Numbered from the stretch's first letter, positions 1 to 6,363 are shown. The stretch is DNA of 7,314 nucleotides from UBA1151 sp963579925 (GCA_963579925.1 CAUZJA010000147.1:1-7314), one strand, 5' to 3'. Numbers and translations: made by a program. The notes: a model not told the origin generated them from the sequence alone.

Positions 1-105
1 GGCTTCTACGTCGCTTGTAGTGCCACAGGCGATCAGAAGCGTGAACATCAAAACAATGCTGAGTCCAGCGAGTAAGGAGGTTGGTCGTTTCAGCAGTAAC
101 GGCAT
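1..105 (-). CDS. Lipoprotein, N-terminal fragment (runs off left edge)
   Basis: Reading the minus strand from the ATG at 105, 35 codons stay open to the window edge. The peptide starts MPLLLKRPTSLLAGLSIVLM, followed by a hydrophobic run ending in LIAC-G. This is a classic type II signal peptide: a basic n-region (K6, R7), a hydrophobic core at about residues 11-26 and a lipobox LIAC with the lipidated cysteine at residue 27. After the cysteine comes a small/polar stretch (GTTSDVEA), as expected of a tether. The mature domain lies outside the window, so no function can be given; substrate-binding lipoproteins commonly begin this way but that is only a possibility. A weak GAGAAG ribosome site sits 8 nt before the ATG. 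The gene is oriented like the sulfatase upstream of it, but the 229-nt gap with its own regulatory-looking repeats suggests its own promoter. Confidence 0.72.
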   Translation of the reverse strand, partial: MPLLLKRPTSLLAGLSIVLMFTLLIACGTTSDVEA

Positions 106-169
106 TTTGGCGTCTTCTCATGTTTTAGTTACACAATTTATTTGGTACTGATACATATTTACTGGCGGG

Positions 170-188
170 TAGTGAGTCTCTAGTGAGT
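170..188. repeat. 8-bp direct repeat, 11-bp period, upstream of lipoprotein
   Basis: TAGTGAGT occurs twice (170-177 and 181-188) separated by CTC, so the copies sit one helical turn apart. On the minus strand the pair is followed by AAATATGTAT at 160-151, which could hold a -10 for the lipoprotein; the spot where a -35 would lie (about 175-180) falls inside the repeat and has no good -35 match. Direct repeats with an 11-bp period replacing a -35 are typical of OmpR/PhoB-family regulators. That assignment is inference. Confidence 0.4.
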
Positions 189-213
189 GGGCAAACCTCG
201 AATATGAGGGGTT

Positions 214-229
214 TGTGATTTTGTTCACA
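214..229. promoter_or_regulatory. CRP/FNR-family-like operator dyad TGTGA-N6-TCACA
   Basis: The sequence TGTGA TTTTGT TCACA is a perfect 5-bp dyad with a 6-bp spacer, the exact half-site layout of CRP-type sites. Its centre (221.5) lies about 116 bp upstream of the start codon of the minus-strand lipoprotein, which is the only gene that could be driven from this gap. No regulator gene is present in the window, and the true transcription start is unknown. Confidence 0.4.
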
Positions 230-334
230 GAGAAGATACCGGGAAGTCAGCTCGCGCGTGAAATTGGCGACTACAACCGCAGTGATGCAGACAGAAGTCG
301 CTAGTGAAGCTTCAAGAACAGTGAAGACTAGCCC

Positions 335-1822
335 CTAAACCCCCGGCAGCGGCGCCGTATCCCCTGACCTCACTTGCCAGAGACGCAGTCGTGCTGCCAT
401 GGACCGAATCCGGTCAGCATGCTCCGGTAGCTCAAACAGATTCTCGCGCTCGCTGGGGTCTGAATTTAGATCGTAAAGTTCACCCATATCTGAGGCGCTG
501 AGGTTCAGCTTCCAGCGGTCGGCGGTGATTATTGAGCGCCAGGGCTGGGAGTTCATGAAGTTGAGGTCTGCGAGCTTCTCTTCCGGAAAGAAGTACTCGT
601 CACACTCGTCTGCCAAATTACGGTCGTCGACTCCGTTGTGTTGCACCACTATGTCGTTGTTGCCCAGAGTGTCCTCGCCGTCCACAACCGCCTTCCGGCT
701 CACGCCCTGCAGTTGTTCGGGTAACGACTCACCCATGAGGTCCAGCAGCGTTGGCAGGATATCGATCTGGCTGAAGTTGCCGGGTACGCGACGTGCTCCC
801 TCTTCCAGCCACGGCACATGCATCAGCAGCGGCACGCGTGCCGCCTCTTCGTACGGCGTTCGCATCTCCAGCATTGAGTGCGTGCCAACCATGTCGCCAT
901 GCTCGCTGGTGAACACGATGATCGTGTTGTCGGCAACACCGGCGCGTTCAATGCCGCCCATGATCGAGCCAAGCATGTCATCGACAACCTTCACGTTGCC
1001 CCAGTAGTTGGCTCGCAATTGCCGCCACGCCTGTTCGCCCTCACGCAGGTCGATCCCATCGCGGATGCAATTGGAGAAGAGTTCAGCACGCAGCCGGTTA
1101 AATAGCGTGCTCTGTTCGGGGAACTCAACGAACGTATCGTCAACAGGCAACGTTTCGGGGTCGTACAGGCCGTCATATGGCCCGGCGAACGGTGGATGTG
1201 GTTCGATCGAGCTTACGTAGAGCACAAACGGGTTATCGGCGTTGTCTTCGATGAACTCCGCTGCTTGATTGCCAAGGAACGTTGCCATCTGTAGCTCTGC
1301 CGGCAACTCAGACCGCAGCTTGCCGGAGTAGGTCATGCCACCGGGATGCACCTCATCAGGCTCAATGCCCTGATCCTTCAAAAAGTGGTGATACGGCGAT
1401 AACTCAACTCGACTGTCGTGATCCGTGTACTCCGGCCACCACTTATCGTTGCTACCAACCCAGTGGTCGAAACGATGCTGAGCGAAGATCTCATCGCCCA
1501 GATGCCACTTACCTATGTAGCCGGTCTTGTACTCCGGTGAGACCATCTCAGCCGCCGCCTGCACTTCGCGCGGCATGATCAGTCGGTTGACGGGCATGCT
1601 GGCCGACGGCGGGTACAACCCGGTCATGATCGACGACCTGGCAGGCGCACACACGGGCTGCGTCACATACGCGTTCTCAAACACCAGACTGCGCTCAGCC
1701 AGCGCGTTCATGTGTGGCGACTGTATCCAATCGTTGCCATAGCAGGCCATGGAGTCCTGCCGCAGCCGGTCTGGCAGTACGAATACGAGGTTGGGGTGTG
1801 TAGGGGCAGGGGCGTTTGGCAT
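335..1822 (-). CDS. Type I sulfatase (formylglycine-dependent), cytoplasmic form
   Basis: A 495-residue protein of the alkaline-phosphatase-like sulfatase superfamily, predicted to hydrolyse a sulfate ester; the substrate cannot be told from sequence. Visible motifs (numbered from the ATG at 1822): N-terminal metal-site strand LVFVLPD with D18; signature 1 CAPARSSIMTG with the formylglycine cysteine C58 and R62; signature 2 GYIGKWHLG with K105 and H107; SIEPHPPF at about 206-213; and FTSEHGDM with E307, H308. The C-terminal part ends with the usual LYDLNSDPSERENL segment. Length is normal for bacterial sulfatases. The frame extends to a TTG at 1858, but the ATG at 1822 is preferred because AGAGAG lies 5 nt before it and the domain starts about 10 residues later. 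There is no signal peptide, so it should act in the cytoplasm. Oddities: R19 stands where a second calcium ligand (D/N/Q) is usual, and E307 replaces the usual Asp. No maturation enzyme is encoded in the window. It lies 96 nt downstream of the phosphatase gene. Confidence 0.88.
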   Translation of the reverse strand: MPNAPAPTHPNLVFVLPDRLRQDSMACYGNDWIQSPHMNALAERSLVFENAYVTQPVCAPARSSIMTGLYPPSASMPVNRLIMPREVQAAAEMVSPEYKTGYIGKWHLGDEIFAQHRFDHWVGSNDKWWPEYTDHDSRVELSPYHHFLKDQGIEPDEVHPGGMTYSGKLRSELPAELQMATFLGNQAAEFIEDNADNPFVLYVSSIEPHPPFAGPYDGLYDPETLPVDDTFVEFPEQSTLFNRLRAELFSNCIRDGIDLREGEQAWRQLRANYWGNVKVVDDMLGSIMGGIERAGVADNTIIVFTSEHGDMVGTHSMLEMRTPYEEAARVPLLMHVPWLEEGARRVPGNFSQIDILPTLLDLMGESLPEQLQGVSRKAVVDGEDTLGNNDIVVQHNGVDDRNLADECDEYFFPEEKLADLNFMNSQPWRSIITADRWKLNLSASDMGELYDLNSDPSERENLFELPEHADRIRSMAARLRLWQVRSGDTAPLPGV

Positions 1823-1857
1823 TTGATCTCTCTGTACTAGATGGCGAAGGCGGGGCA

Positions 1858-1892
1858 ACTATATAGCGGAAACCATTTCGGGATGTGATCAC
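1858..1892 (-). promoter_or_regulatory. Possible sulfatase promoter -10 with adjacent palindrome
   Basis: On the minus strand TATATAGT (1865-1858) contains TATAGT, one mismatch from the -10 consensus, placed 36 nt before the preferred sulfatase ATG. No -35 hexamer is found at 16-18 bp spacing; instead the perfect 8-bp palindrome GTGATCAC lies at 1885-1892, where an activator or repressor could sit. Weak evidence; the gene may equally be read from the ileS transcript. Confidence 0.22.
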
Positions 1893-1918
1893 TCTCCCAC
1901 GACAGAATCCGGTCATTC

Positions 1919-2734
1919 TCACCCGCTTGGGATTGATGCAGCTCTCTCCACGTGGACATCCCAGGAAACGATAGTCGCACTATCCTTCCCCTCGCCGTCC
2001 TGAACCGCGCGCAACGGCGGCAACACCGCTCCTTCTTCACTTTCTGGCTCACCCAGAGACGCCAACAGGTGAGGCCCAGACTCGAATGGTCTTGACCCAA
2101 ATTCGAGTAATCCATCGGTCACGAGCAAGATGCGGTTCAATCCCTGTCGAAGTTCGAATACTCCCGACGTAAACGCAGGTACATCGAGCATCAGTGAATT
2201 CACTCGCCCAACCCACTGGAAAAAGTGCCGGGTGTTCACTGTGTACTGTCCGAGGCGAGCGAGTTCGGGATGTAGCACGTACAGGAGATTGTCACCAATG
2301 CTCATCCACCAGAGATATCCACCTTTTTGCGCGCAGATCAGCACGGCGGTTTCTCCGGTTAATTGCTGACATTCCTCAACGAACTCCTCAGAGCGAAGTG
2401 CGTCGTTTAGATATTTCTCGATTGAGGGGAACGCAACGTTTACCGGTTCATCAAGAAGCTTCGCTATCGCGGGACGTGCGCTTTCGAGCAGTCTGATGAC
2501 TGCCTCGGTGCTGTCGGATCCTGCGTGGCCATCGAGAACCTCAGCGAACGTCCAACCCTGAGCTACGTCGGTCCAGATGAGCGCTCCGTCTTCGTTGTGA
2601 ACCGCGCCCGATGCGGTGCTACCACCGAACACACCTAACTCCGCGTTGGCGCATTTCGTGATCTGCACGTGATCAAAATGCGGGTCATACCCGCCAACCC
2701 AACTGAGACGGCCGGGTGAATCACTACGTATCAA
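1919..2734 (-). CDS. PP2C/PPM-type serine/threonine protein phosphatase
   Basis: A 271-residue single-domain metal-dependent phosphatase expected to remove phosphate from Ser/Thr residues of proteins in the cytoplasm. The PP2C motifs appear in order (numbered from the TTG at 2734): HNEDGALIW with N47-E48-D49 (family form NED), VLDGHAG with D68-G69-H70 (family form DGHGG), GETAVLI at 127-133, SIGDNLLYVL around 145-154 (family form GDSR.Y), LLVTDGLLEF with D207 (family form SDGL), and KDSATIV with D251 (family form DN). All metal-binding aspartates are therefore present and it is probably active. No membrane segment, sensor domain or kinase is attached. Start choice: an ATG at 2785 keeps the frame open, but AAGGAGGT at 2741-2748 is a perfect Shine-Dalgarno six nt before the TTG at 2734 and lies inside the longer reading. 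It follows ileS by 87 nt and precedes the sulfatase by 96 nt. Its target is unknown; no partner kinase is in the window. Confidence 0.85.
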   Translation of the reverse strand: MIRSDSPGRLSWVGGYDPHFDHVQITKCANAELGVFGGSTASGAVHNEDGALIWTDVAQGWTFAEVLDGHAGSDSTEAVIRLLESARPAIAKLLDEPVNVAFPSIEKYLNDALRSEEFVEECQQLTGETAVLICAQKGGYLWWMSIGDNLLYVLHPELARLGQYTVNTRHFFQWVGRVNSLMLDVPAFTSGVFELRQGLNRILLVTDGLLEFGSRPFESGPHLLASLGEPESEEGAVLPPLRAVQDGEGKDSATIVSWDVHVERAASIPSG

Positions 2735-2740
2735 CTGCAA

Positions 2741-2748
2741 ACCTCCTT
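2741..2748 (-). promoter_or_regulatory. Perfect Shine-Dalgarno that decides the phosphatase start
   Basis: The minus strand reads AAGGAGGT, complementary to the 16S rRNA 3' end over all eight bases, then six nt, then TTG (2734-2732). It is the strongest ribosome site in the window and argues against the ATG at 2785, which has no comparable site upstream. Confidence 0.7.
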
Positions 2749-2787
2749 CATTCGGCTTACCTGAAACGTTGGTGGCACATTCCACGC

Positions 2788-2805
2788 GGCCCCCACCTGG
2801 GGGCC
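2788..2805. other. GC-rich hairpin between ileS and the phosphatase gene
   Basis: GGCCCCC-ACCT-GGGGGCC is a perfect 7-bp stem with a 4-nt loop, 16 nt after the ileS stop codon. No T-run follows on either strand, so it is not a standard intrinsic terminator. It may slow or partly stop polymerase, protect the 3' end of a processed ileS mRNA, or tune expression of the phosphatase. Confidence 0.5.
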
Positions 2806-2821
2806 AAATCTCTCTGGCCCT

Positions 2822-5800
2822 CTACCCCGCCTTCACAATCCCAATGGTCACTGCGGCCTCGTTGATCTCATTCGAAACAACGTGCGCTCCGGCTGGTGAA
2901 TCTCCGAATGTGACGCTGACAGCCAGCGTCTCCTCACGCACGTAATCAACGTTCTCGTTGAGTGAGGCCTGCACCTCTTCCGGCACTGAGATGAACAGCT
3001 CTATGCGGTCTGAAATCTCAAGGCCCGAGTCTTTGCGAAGGTTCTGGATCAGTCGGATCACCTCACGTGCGGTGCCTTCTGCCAGCAGCTCCGGAGTGAT
3101 CTCCATGGAGACGCCGGCTGAGTAGCCACCTTCCGATGCCACTGTGTAGGCATCTGGTGCGGCTGTCTCGACCAGCACCTCATCGTGGCCGAGCGTGAAA
3201 CCCGCCACTTCGATAGTCTCTTCGGCGGCAACTGCTGCTGCAACAGCAGATCCGTCGATCTCGGCAAGCGCCGATCTGATCTTACCGAGGTCCTTGCCGT
3301 ACTTGGGTCCCAGGATCCGGAGGTTCGGCTTGATGACGTGCTTGATTAGTCCACCAATTTCACTGGCATCTCGAACCGCTTTCACGTTCAACTCATCCAG
3401 CAACTGCGGCGTGATCGACTCAATGTAGCCACGCTCTTCGATGGTGGGTACGTCCACCACCAGTTCAGCGAGTGGCTGACGCACTTTGAGCTTCGATGTC
3501 GCACGGGCTGATCGGCCAAGACTGGCGAGCCTTCTCACCAGCGCTGTGGCCTTCGAGAGATCTTCGTCGATCACCGATTCATCGACCACAGGCCAGTCCG
3601 AGAGGTGAACACTCTCGCTGGCACCGGCGTTACGCATGCCCTCAAGGTTGCGGTACATCTCTTCTGAGAGGAACGGTGCAAACGGCGTGAGTACGCGCGT
3701 CAGAGTGGTGAGCGCCGTGTAGAGCGTCTGGTAGGCGGCGCGCTTGTCGCCATCGTCTTCGCTCTTCCAGAAGCGGCGGCGACTGCGGCGCACGTACCAG
3801 TTGGAGAGCCCGTCAACGAACTCTTCGATTTCGCGCGCTGCATCCTGCGGTCGCCAGTTCACTAGCCGATCTTCCACAGTTACGACCAGGCCGTTCAATT
3901 CAGACAGTAGCCAGCGGTCTAGTTCTGCCACTTCAAGCGAGTCGTCAACGTCATCGGGCGTCCAGCCATCGAGGTTCGCGTACGTTACGAAGAACGAGTA
4001 GACGTTCCACAGCGGGATGAAGAACTGTCGTCGCACTTCATCACTGGTGCCGTAGCCGAAGTTCAGGTTCAACGCGGGGTTGTGACGTGCGAACTGCCAT
4101 CGAATGACGTCGACGCCAATCTTGGCCGCAGCTTCTTCGAACGGGATGGAGTTGCCTTTTGACTTGTGCATCTCCTCGCCGTGTTCGTCCCGCATCAGCG
4201 CGTATGAGAAGCACGCCAGAAACGGCTCCGTGTTTTCCAGAGTGGTGCTCATGGCGAGCAGCGAGTAGAACCAGTTTCGGAACTGGCCTGGGAAGCTTTC
4301 TGAGATCCAATCGGCCGGGAACCATTCGTTCCAGTAATCCCTGTTGTCGTTGTACCCAAGTGTGGCGAATGGCACGATTCCTGCGTCCAGCCATACATTG
4401 CCTACGTCCGGGATGCGCTCAACTGTGCTTCCGCACTTGGAACAGGCGATCTTCACGTGATCGATAGTTGGCTTGTGCGGGCTTGTGCCTTCGAACTGCT
4501 CCCAGCCTTCAGTCGCGCGCGCTTTCAACTCATCTTTCGAGCCTATGACTTCGAAATTGCCGCAGTCCTGGCATTTGTAGATGGGAAGAGCGAGTCCCCA
4601 GTAGCGTTTCTTGGAGATCATCCAGTCCTGCATGTTGCGCAGCCAGTCGATCTCACGCTCCAGGCCAAACTCCGGTACCCACTTGATCTTGCGGGTGATG
4701 TCCATCATCTGGTGGCGCAGCGTGTCCATGGAGATGAACCATTCGTCCACCAGGCGCCAGACGAGTTCAGTGCCACAGCGCCAGCAGTACGGGTAGCGGT
4801 GAGCGTAGTCCTCGATTTTGTAGAGGGCGCCCTTCTCTTTAAGGCTGGCGTAGATTGGCTCACGAGAGTCCATCACATTTGTGCCGGTGAGGAATCCGAA
4901 GCCATCCACGTAATTTCCAGACTCATCAAGAGGTGCAATCGTCGGCAGGCCGAGCTCTTTGCCCAGCTTGAAGTCATCAGGACCGGCGCCCGGCGCGCTG
5001 TGGACGATTCCGGTTCCTTCGTCCTGGCCAACTTCATCCCACGAAATTATGGGATGCTCTACGCCCTCTTGCGCCGGTAACTCGTCAAACGGGCCTTGAT
5101 ACGTCCAGCCGAGCATTGCGGAGCCGAGTAGCTCCTCGACTACCTCGTGTGGGCCCTCGAGGATGCCCAAACGCTCTTTGATTAGATAGAAGTACTCATC
5201 ACCCTGCCGCACTTTGACGTAGGTGTAGTCGGGATGCACAGCGGCGGCGACGTTTGATGTGAGTGTCCACGGGGTAGTCGTCCACGCGAGAAGCGACTCA
5301 TTCTCACGCCCGTTCAGCGGAAACTTCACGAACACGCCATCGTGGACGACGTCCTTGTAGCCCTCAGTAGCGATCTCATGCTGCGAGAGGCCGGTGCCGC
5401 AACGGATGCACCACGGCATCACGTCAGTGCCCTCGTAGATCCAGCCGCGCTCGTTGCACACCTTCAAGAAGTGCCAGATTGCGTAGTTATTCTCATCTGA
5501 GAGGGTGAAGTAGCTGTTGTCCCAGTCCATCCACTGGCCAAGCAGTTTTGACTGCTCAGAAATCACGTTTGCGAAGTGCTCAACGCGATCCTTGCAGTCC
5601 TGAACGAACTTCTCGATTCCGTACTCTTCAATATCGTGCTTCGAGTTGAATCCGTGCTCTTTTTCGACCTCTACCTCGACCCAGAGGCCCTGACCGTCGA
5701 AGCCGTTCTGGAAACGCTGCTTGAAGCCGCGCATGTTGTAGAAGCGAAGGAACATGTCCTTATAGGAACGCCCCCACGCGTGATGAACGCCCATCGGGTT

Positions 5801-5986
5801 ATTCGCCGTGATTGGGCCATCGATGAACGAGAACTTCTTGTCAGAATCGTCGTTCCGCTTCAAGTACCGGTCTGGAATCTTGTTGGCAATCCACCAGTCC
5901 ATGACGCCCTTCTCGAGTGCCACGAAGTCGACTTTTGCGTCGACCGGATCAAAAACGCCCTGCTTTTTCGCTGTTTCGGTTGCCAT
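2822..5986 (-). CDS. ileS: Isoleucyl-tRNA synthetase, class Ia, with GxHH signature
   Basis: A 1054-residue cytoplasmic enzyme that charges tRNA-Ile with isoleucine. Landmarks (from the ATG at 5986): catalytic N-terminal half with PMGVHHAWGR, where G66-V67-H68-H69 occupies the HIGH position; DGQGLW at 97-102; Cys pairs C193/C196, C401/C404, C472/C475 and C515/C518, likely zinc knuckles; the CP1 editing domain with WTTTPWTLTSN (T-rich loop, about 235-245) and GTGIVHSAPGAGPDD (324-338), containing the Asp expected for hydrolysis of mischarged tRNA; DWMISKKRYWG near 454-464; EMHKSKGN at 605-612, the KMSKS loop with K608 and S609 kept; an anticodon-binding helical domain after about 670; and a DUF5915-like tail from about 967 (LLAEGTAREVIRLIQNLRK). 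Length fits the long IleRS type. The frame continues upstream to 6052 but that part merely translates the T-box terminator, so 5986 is the start. The Ile-specific T-box upstream independently supports the identity. The HIGH and KMSKS variants are unusual (see findings). Confidence 0.96.
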   Translation of the reverse strand: MATETAKKQGVFDPVDAKVDFVALEKGVMDWWIANKIPDRYLKRNDDSDKKFSFIDGPITANNPMGVHHAWGRSYKDMFLRFYNMRGFKQRFQNGFDGQGLWVEVEVEKEHGFNSKHDIEEYGIEKFVQDCKDRVEHFANVISEQSKLLGQWMDWDNSYFTLSDENNYAIWHFLKVCNERGWIYEGTDVMPWCIRCGTGLSQHEIATEGYKDVVHDGVFVKFPLNGRENESLLAWTTTPWTLTSNVAAAVHPDYTYVKVRQGDEYFYLIKERLGILEGPHEVVEELLGSAMLGWTYQGPFDELPAQEGVEHPIISWDEVGQDEGTGIVHSAPGAGPDDFKLGKELGLPTIAPLDESGNYVDGFGFLTGTNVMDSREPIYASLKEKGALYKIEDYAHRYPYCWRCGTELVWRLVDEWFISMDTLRHQMMDITRKIKWVPEFGLEREIDWLRNMQDWMISKKRYWGLALPIYKCQDCGNFEVIGSKDELKARATEGWEQFEGTSPHKPTIDHVKIACSKCGSTVERIPDVGNVWLDAGIVPFATLGYNDNRDYWNEWFPADWISESFPGQFRNWFYSLLAMSTTLENTEPFLACFSYALMRDEHGEEMHKSKGNSIPFEEAAAKIGVDVIRWQFARHNPALNLNFGYGTSDEVRRQFFIPLWNVYSFFVTYANLDGWTPDDVDDSLEVAELDRWLLSELNGLVVTVEDRLVNWRPQDAAREIEEFVDGLSNWYVRRSRRRFWKSEDDGDKRAAYQTLYTALTTLTRVLTPFAPFLSEEMYRNLEGMRNAGASESVHLSDWPVVDESVIDEDLSKATALVRRLASLGRSARATSKLKVRQPLAELVVDVPTIEERGYIESITPQLLDELNVKAVRDASEIGGLIKHVIKPNLRILGPKYGKDLGKIRSALAEIDGSAVAAAVAAEETIEVAGFTLGHDEVLVETAAPDAYTVASEGGYSAGVSMEITPELLAEGTAREVIRLIQNLRKDSGLEISDRIELFISVPEEVQASLNENVDYVREETLAVSVTFGDSPAGAHVVSNEINEAAVTIGIVKAG

Positions 5987-6010
5987 TTGTTCTCGCCTAA
6001 AAATTCCAAC

Positions 6011-6039
6011 AAAAAACCCGTCCCAATCACGGGACGGGT
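6011..6039 (-). terminator. T-box intrinsic terminator before ileS
   Basis: ACCCGTCCC (6039-6031), loop GTGATT, GGGACGGGT (6024-6016) makes a perfect 9-bp stem whose last base overlaps a run of six T (6016-6011) on the minus strand. It ends 24 nt before the ileS ATG and is the OFF state of the T-box. The ileS start is followed from a weak ribosome site (AGGCGAG) just downstream. Confidence 0.93.
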
Positions 6040-6120
6040 ATTTGAAAGTCAAATATCCGCGGTACCACCCGCGTTCTTCCTGATCACTCAGGAAACGCTT
6101 TTGCGAAGGTTCCTTGCCTG

Positions 6121-6158
6121 CACCCTCGCCCCTTGCGGGAGAGGGCGGGGGTGAGGGG
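6121..6158. repeat. GC-rich palindromic dispersed-type repeat inside the T-box linker
   Basis: On the minus strand this reads CCCCTCACCCCCGCCCTCTC followed by CCGCAAGGGGCGAGGGTG. CCCTC/GAGGG plus CCC/GGG form a stem (6123-6131 with 6137-6145, one G-A mismatch) around a CTTGC loop. The layout CCCTCACCC..CCCTCTCCC..GGGG.GAGGG matches a class of short palindromic repeats scattered in intergenic regions of many bacterial genomes (recognised from general knowledge, not searched). It lies between the stem II region and the antiterminator hairpin of the T-box and makes that linker unusually long. Confidence 0.6.
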
Positions 6159-6363
6159 TCTCCTCCGCAGCCGCTCTAACGTGCAGCAATTCCGACTACC
6201 CTTACTCCGCTCAACGCGTTTCACGGCAGCAGCTCCAGAGTGATATTCACCTTGCTCTTGCGCGCCCGTTCACACCTAATAGGGCTCTCTTGGCGCAGGT
6301 CACGAGGCTACTCGTCTCCATCACAGCCGATACAAAACAGTCTATCGCGCTTAGTGCCCAGAA

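Larger units (their letters stand above)
6011..6330 (-). promoter_or_regulatory. T-box riboswitch, isoleucine (AUC specifier), ileS leader
   Basis: The minus-strand leader of ileS has the T-box landmarks in order: stem I 5' side with GACGAGTAGC (AGTA S-turn at 6312-6309); the distal AGAGAG at 6290-6285 and GGTGTGAAC at 6276-6268; the specifier loop GAATATCAC with AUC, an Ile codon, at 6244-6242; a stem I closing side near GCTGCCGTGAA (about 6232-6221); a further AGTA at 6206-6203 and GTTA at 6180-6177 typical of the stem II/IIA-B region; a linker hairpin at 6098-6072 (TTCCTGA-GTGA-TCAGGAA core); and the T-box GGGTGGTACCGCGG (6070-6057). The bulge UGGU (6067-6064) can pair with the ACCA end of uncharged tRNA-Ile (A73). 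CGGGT (6071-6067) can pair with ACCCG (6039-6035), which otherwise forms the 5' side of the terminator, giving the mutually exclusive switch. Uncharged tRNA-Ile should therefore allow read-through into ileS. Confidence 0.93.

Noticed and set aside
193..214. AAACC..GGTTT hairpin as a terminator for the sulfatase gene
   Set aside because: The stem is short and imperfect and no T-run follows on the minus strand; it is also 120 nt past the sulfatase stop.
1823..1858. TTG at 1858 as sulfatase start
   Set aside because: The ATG at 1822 has an AGAGAG ribosome site and a domain start just after it; the TTG overlaps a possible -10 and has no ribosome site.
4457..5080. Plus-strand 207-residue open frame
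   Set aside because: Lies wholly within the well-supported ileS coding region on the opposite strand; no motif and no ribosome site.
5987..6052. Upstream ATG at 6052 extending IleRS by 22 residues
   Set aside because: These codons translate the T-box terminator and its T-run; the ATG at 5986 matches the usual IleRS N-terminus and is placed after the terminator.
5576..6154. Plus-strand 192-residue open frame
   Set aside because: Antisense to the ileS N-terminus and the T-box; its C-terminal part merely translates the riboswitch.
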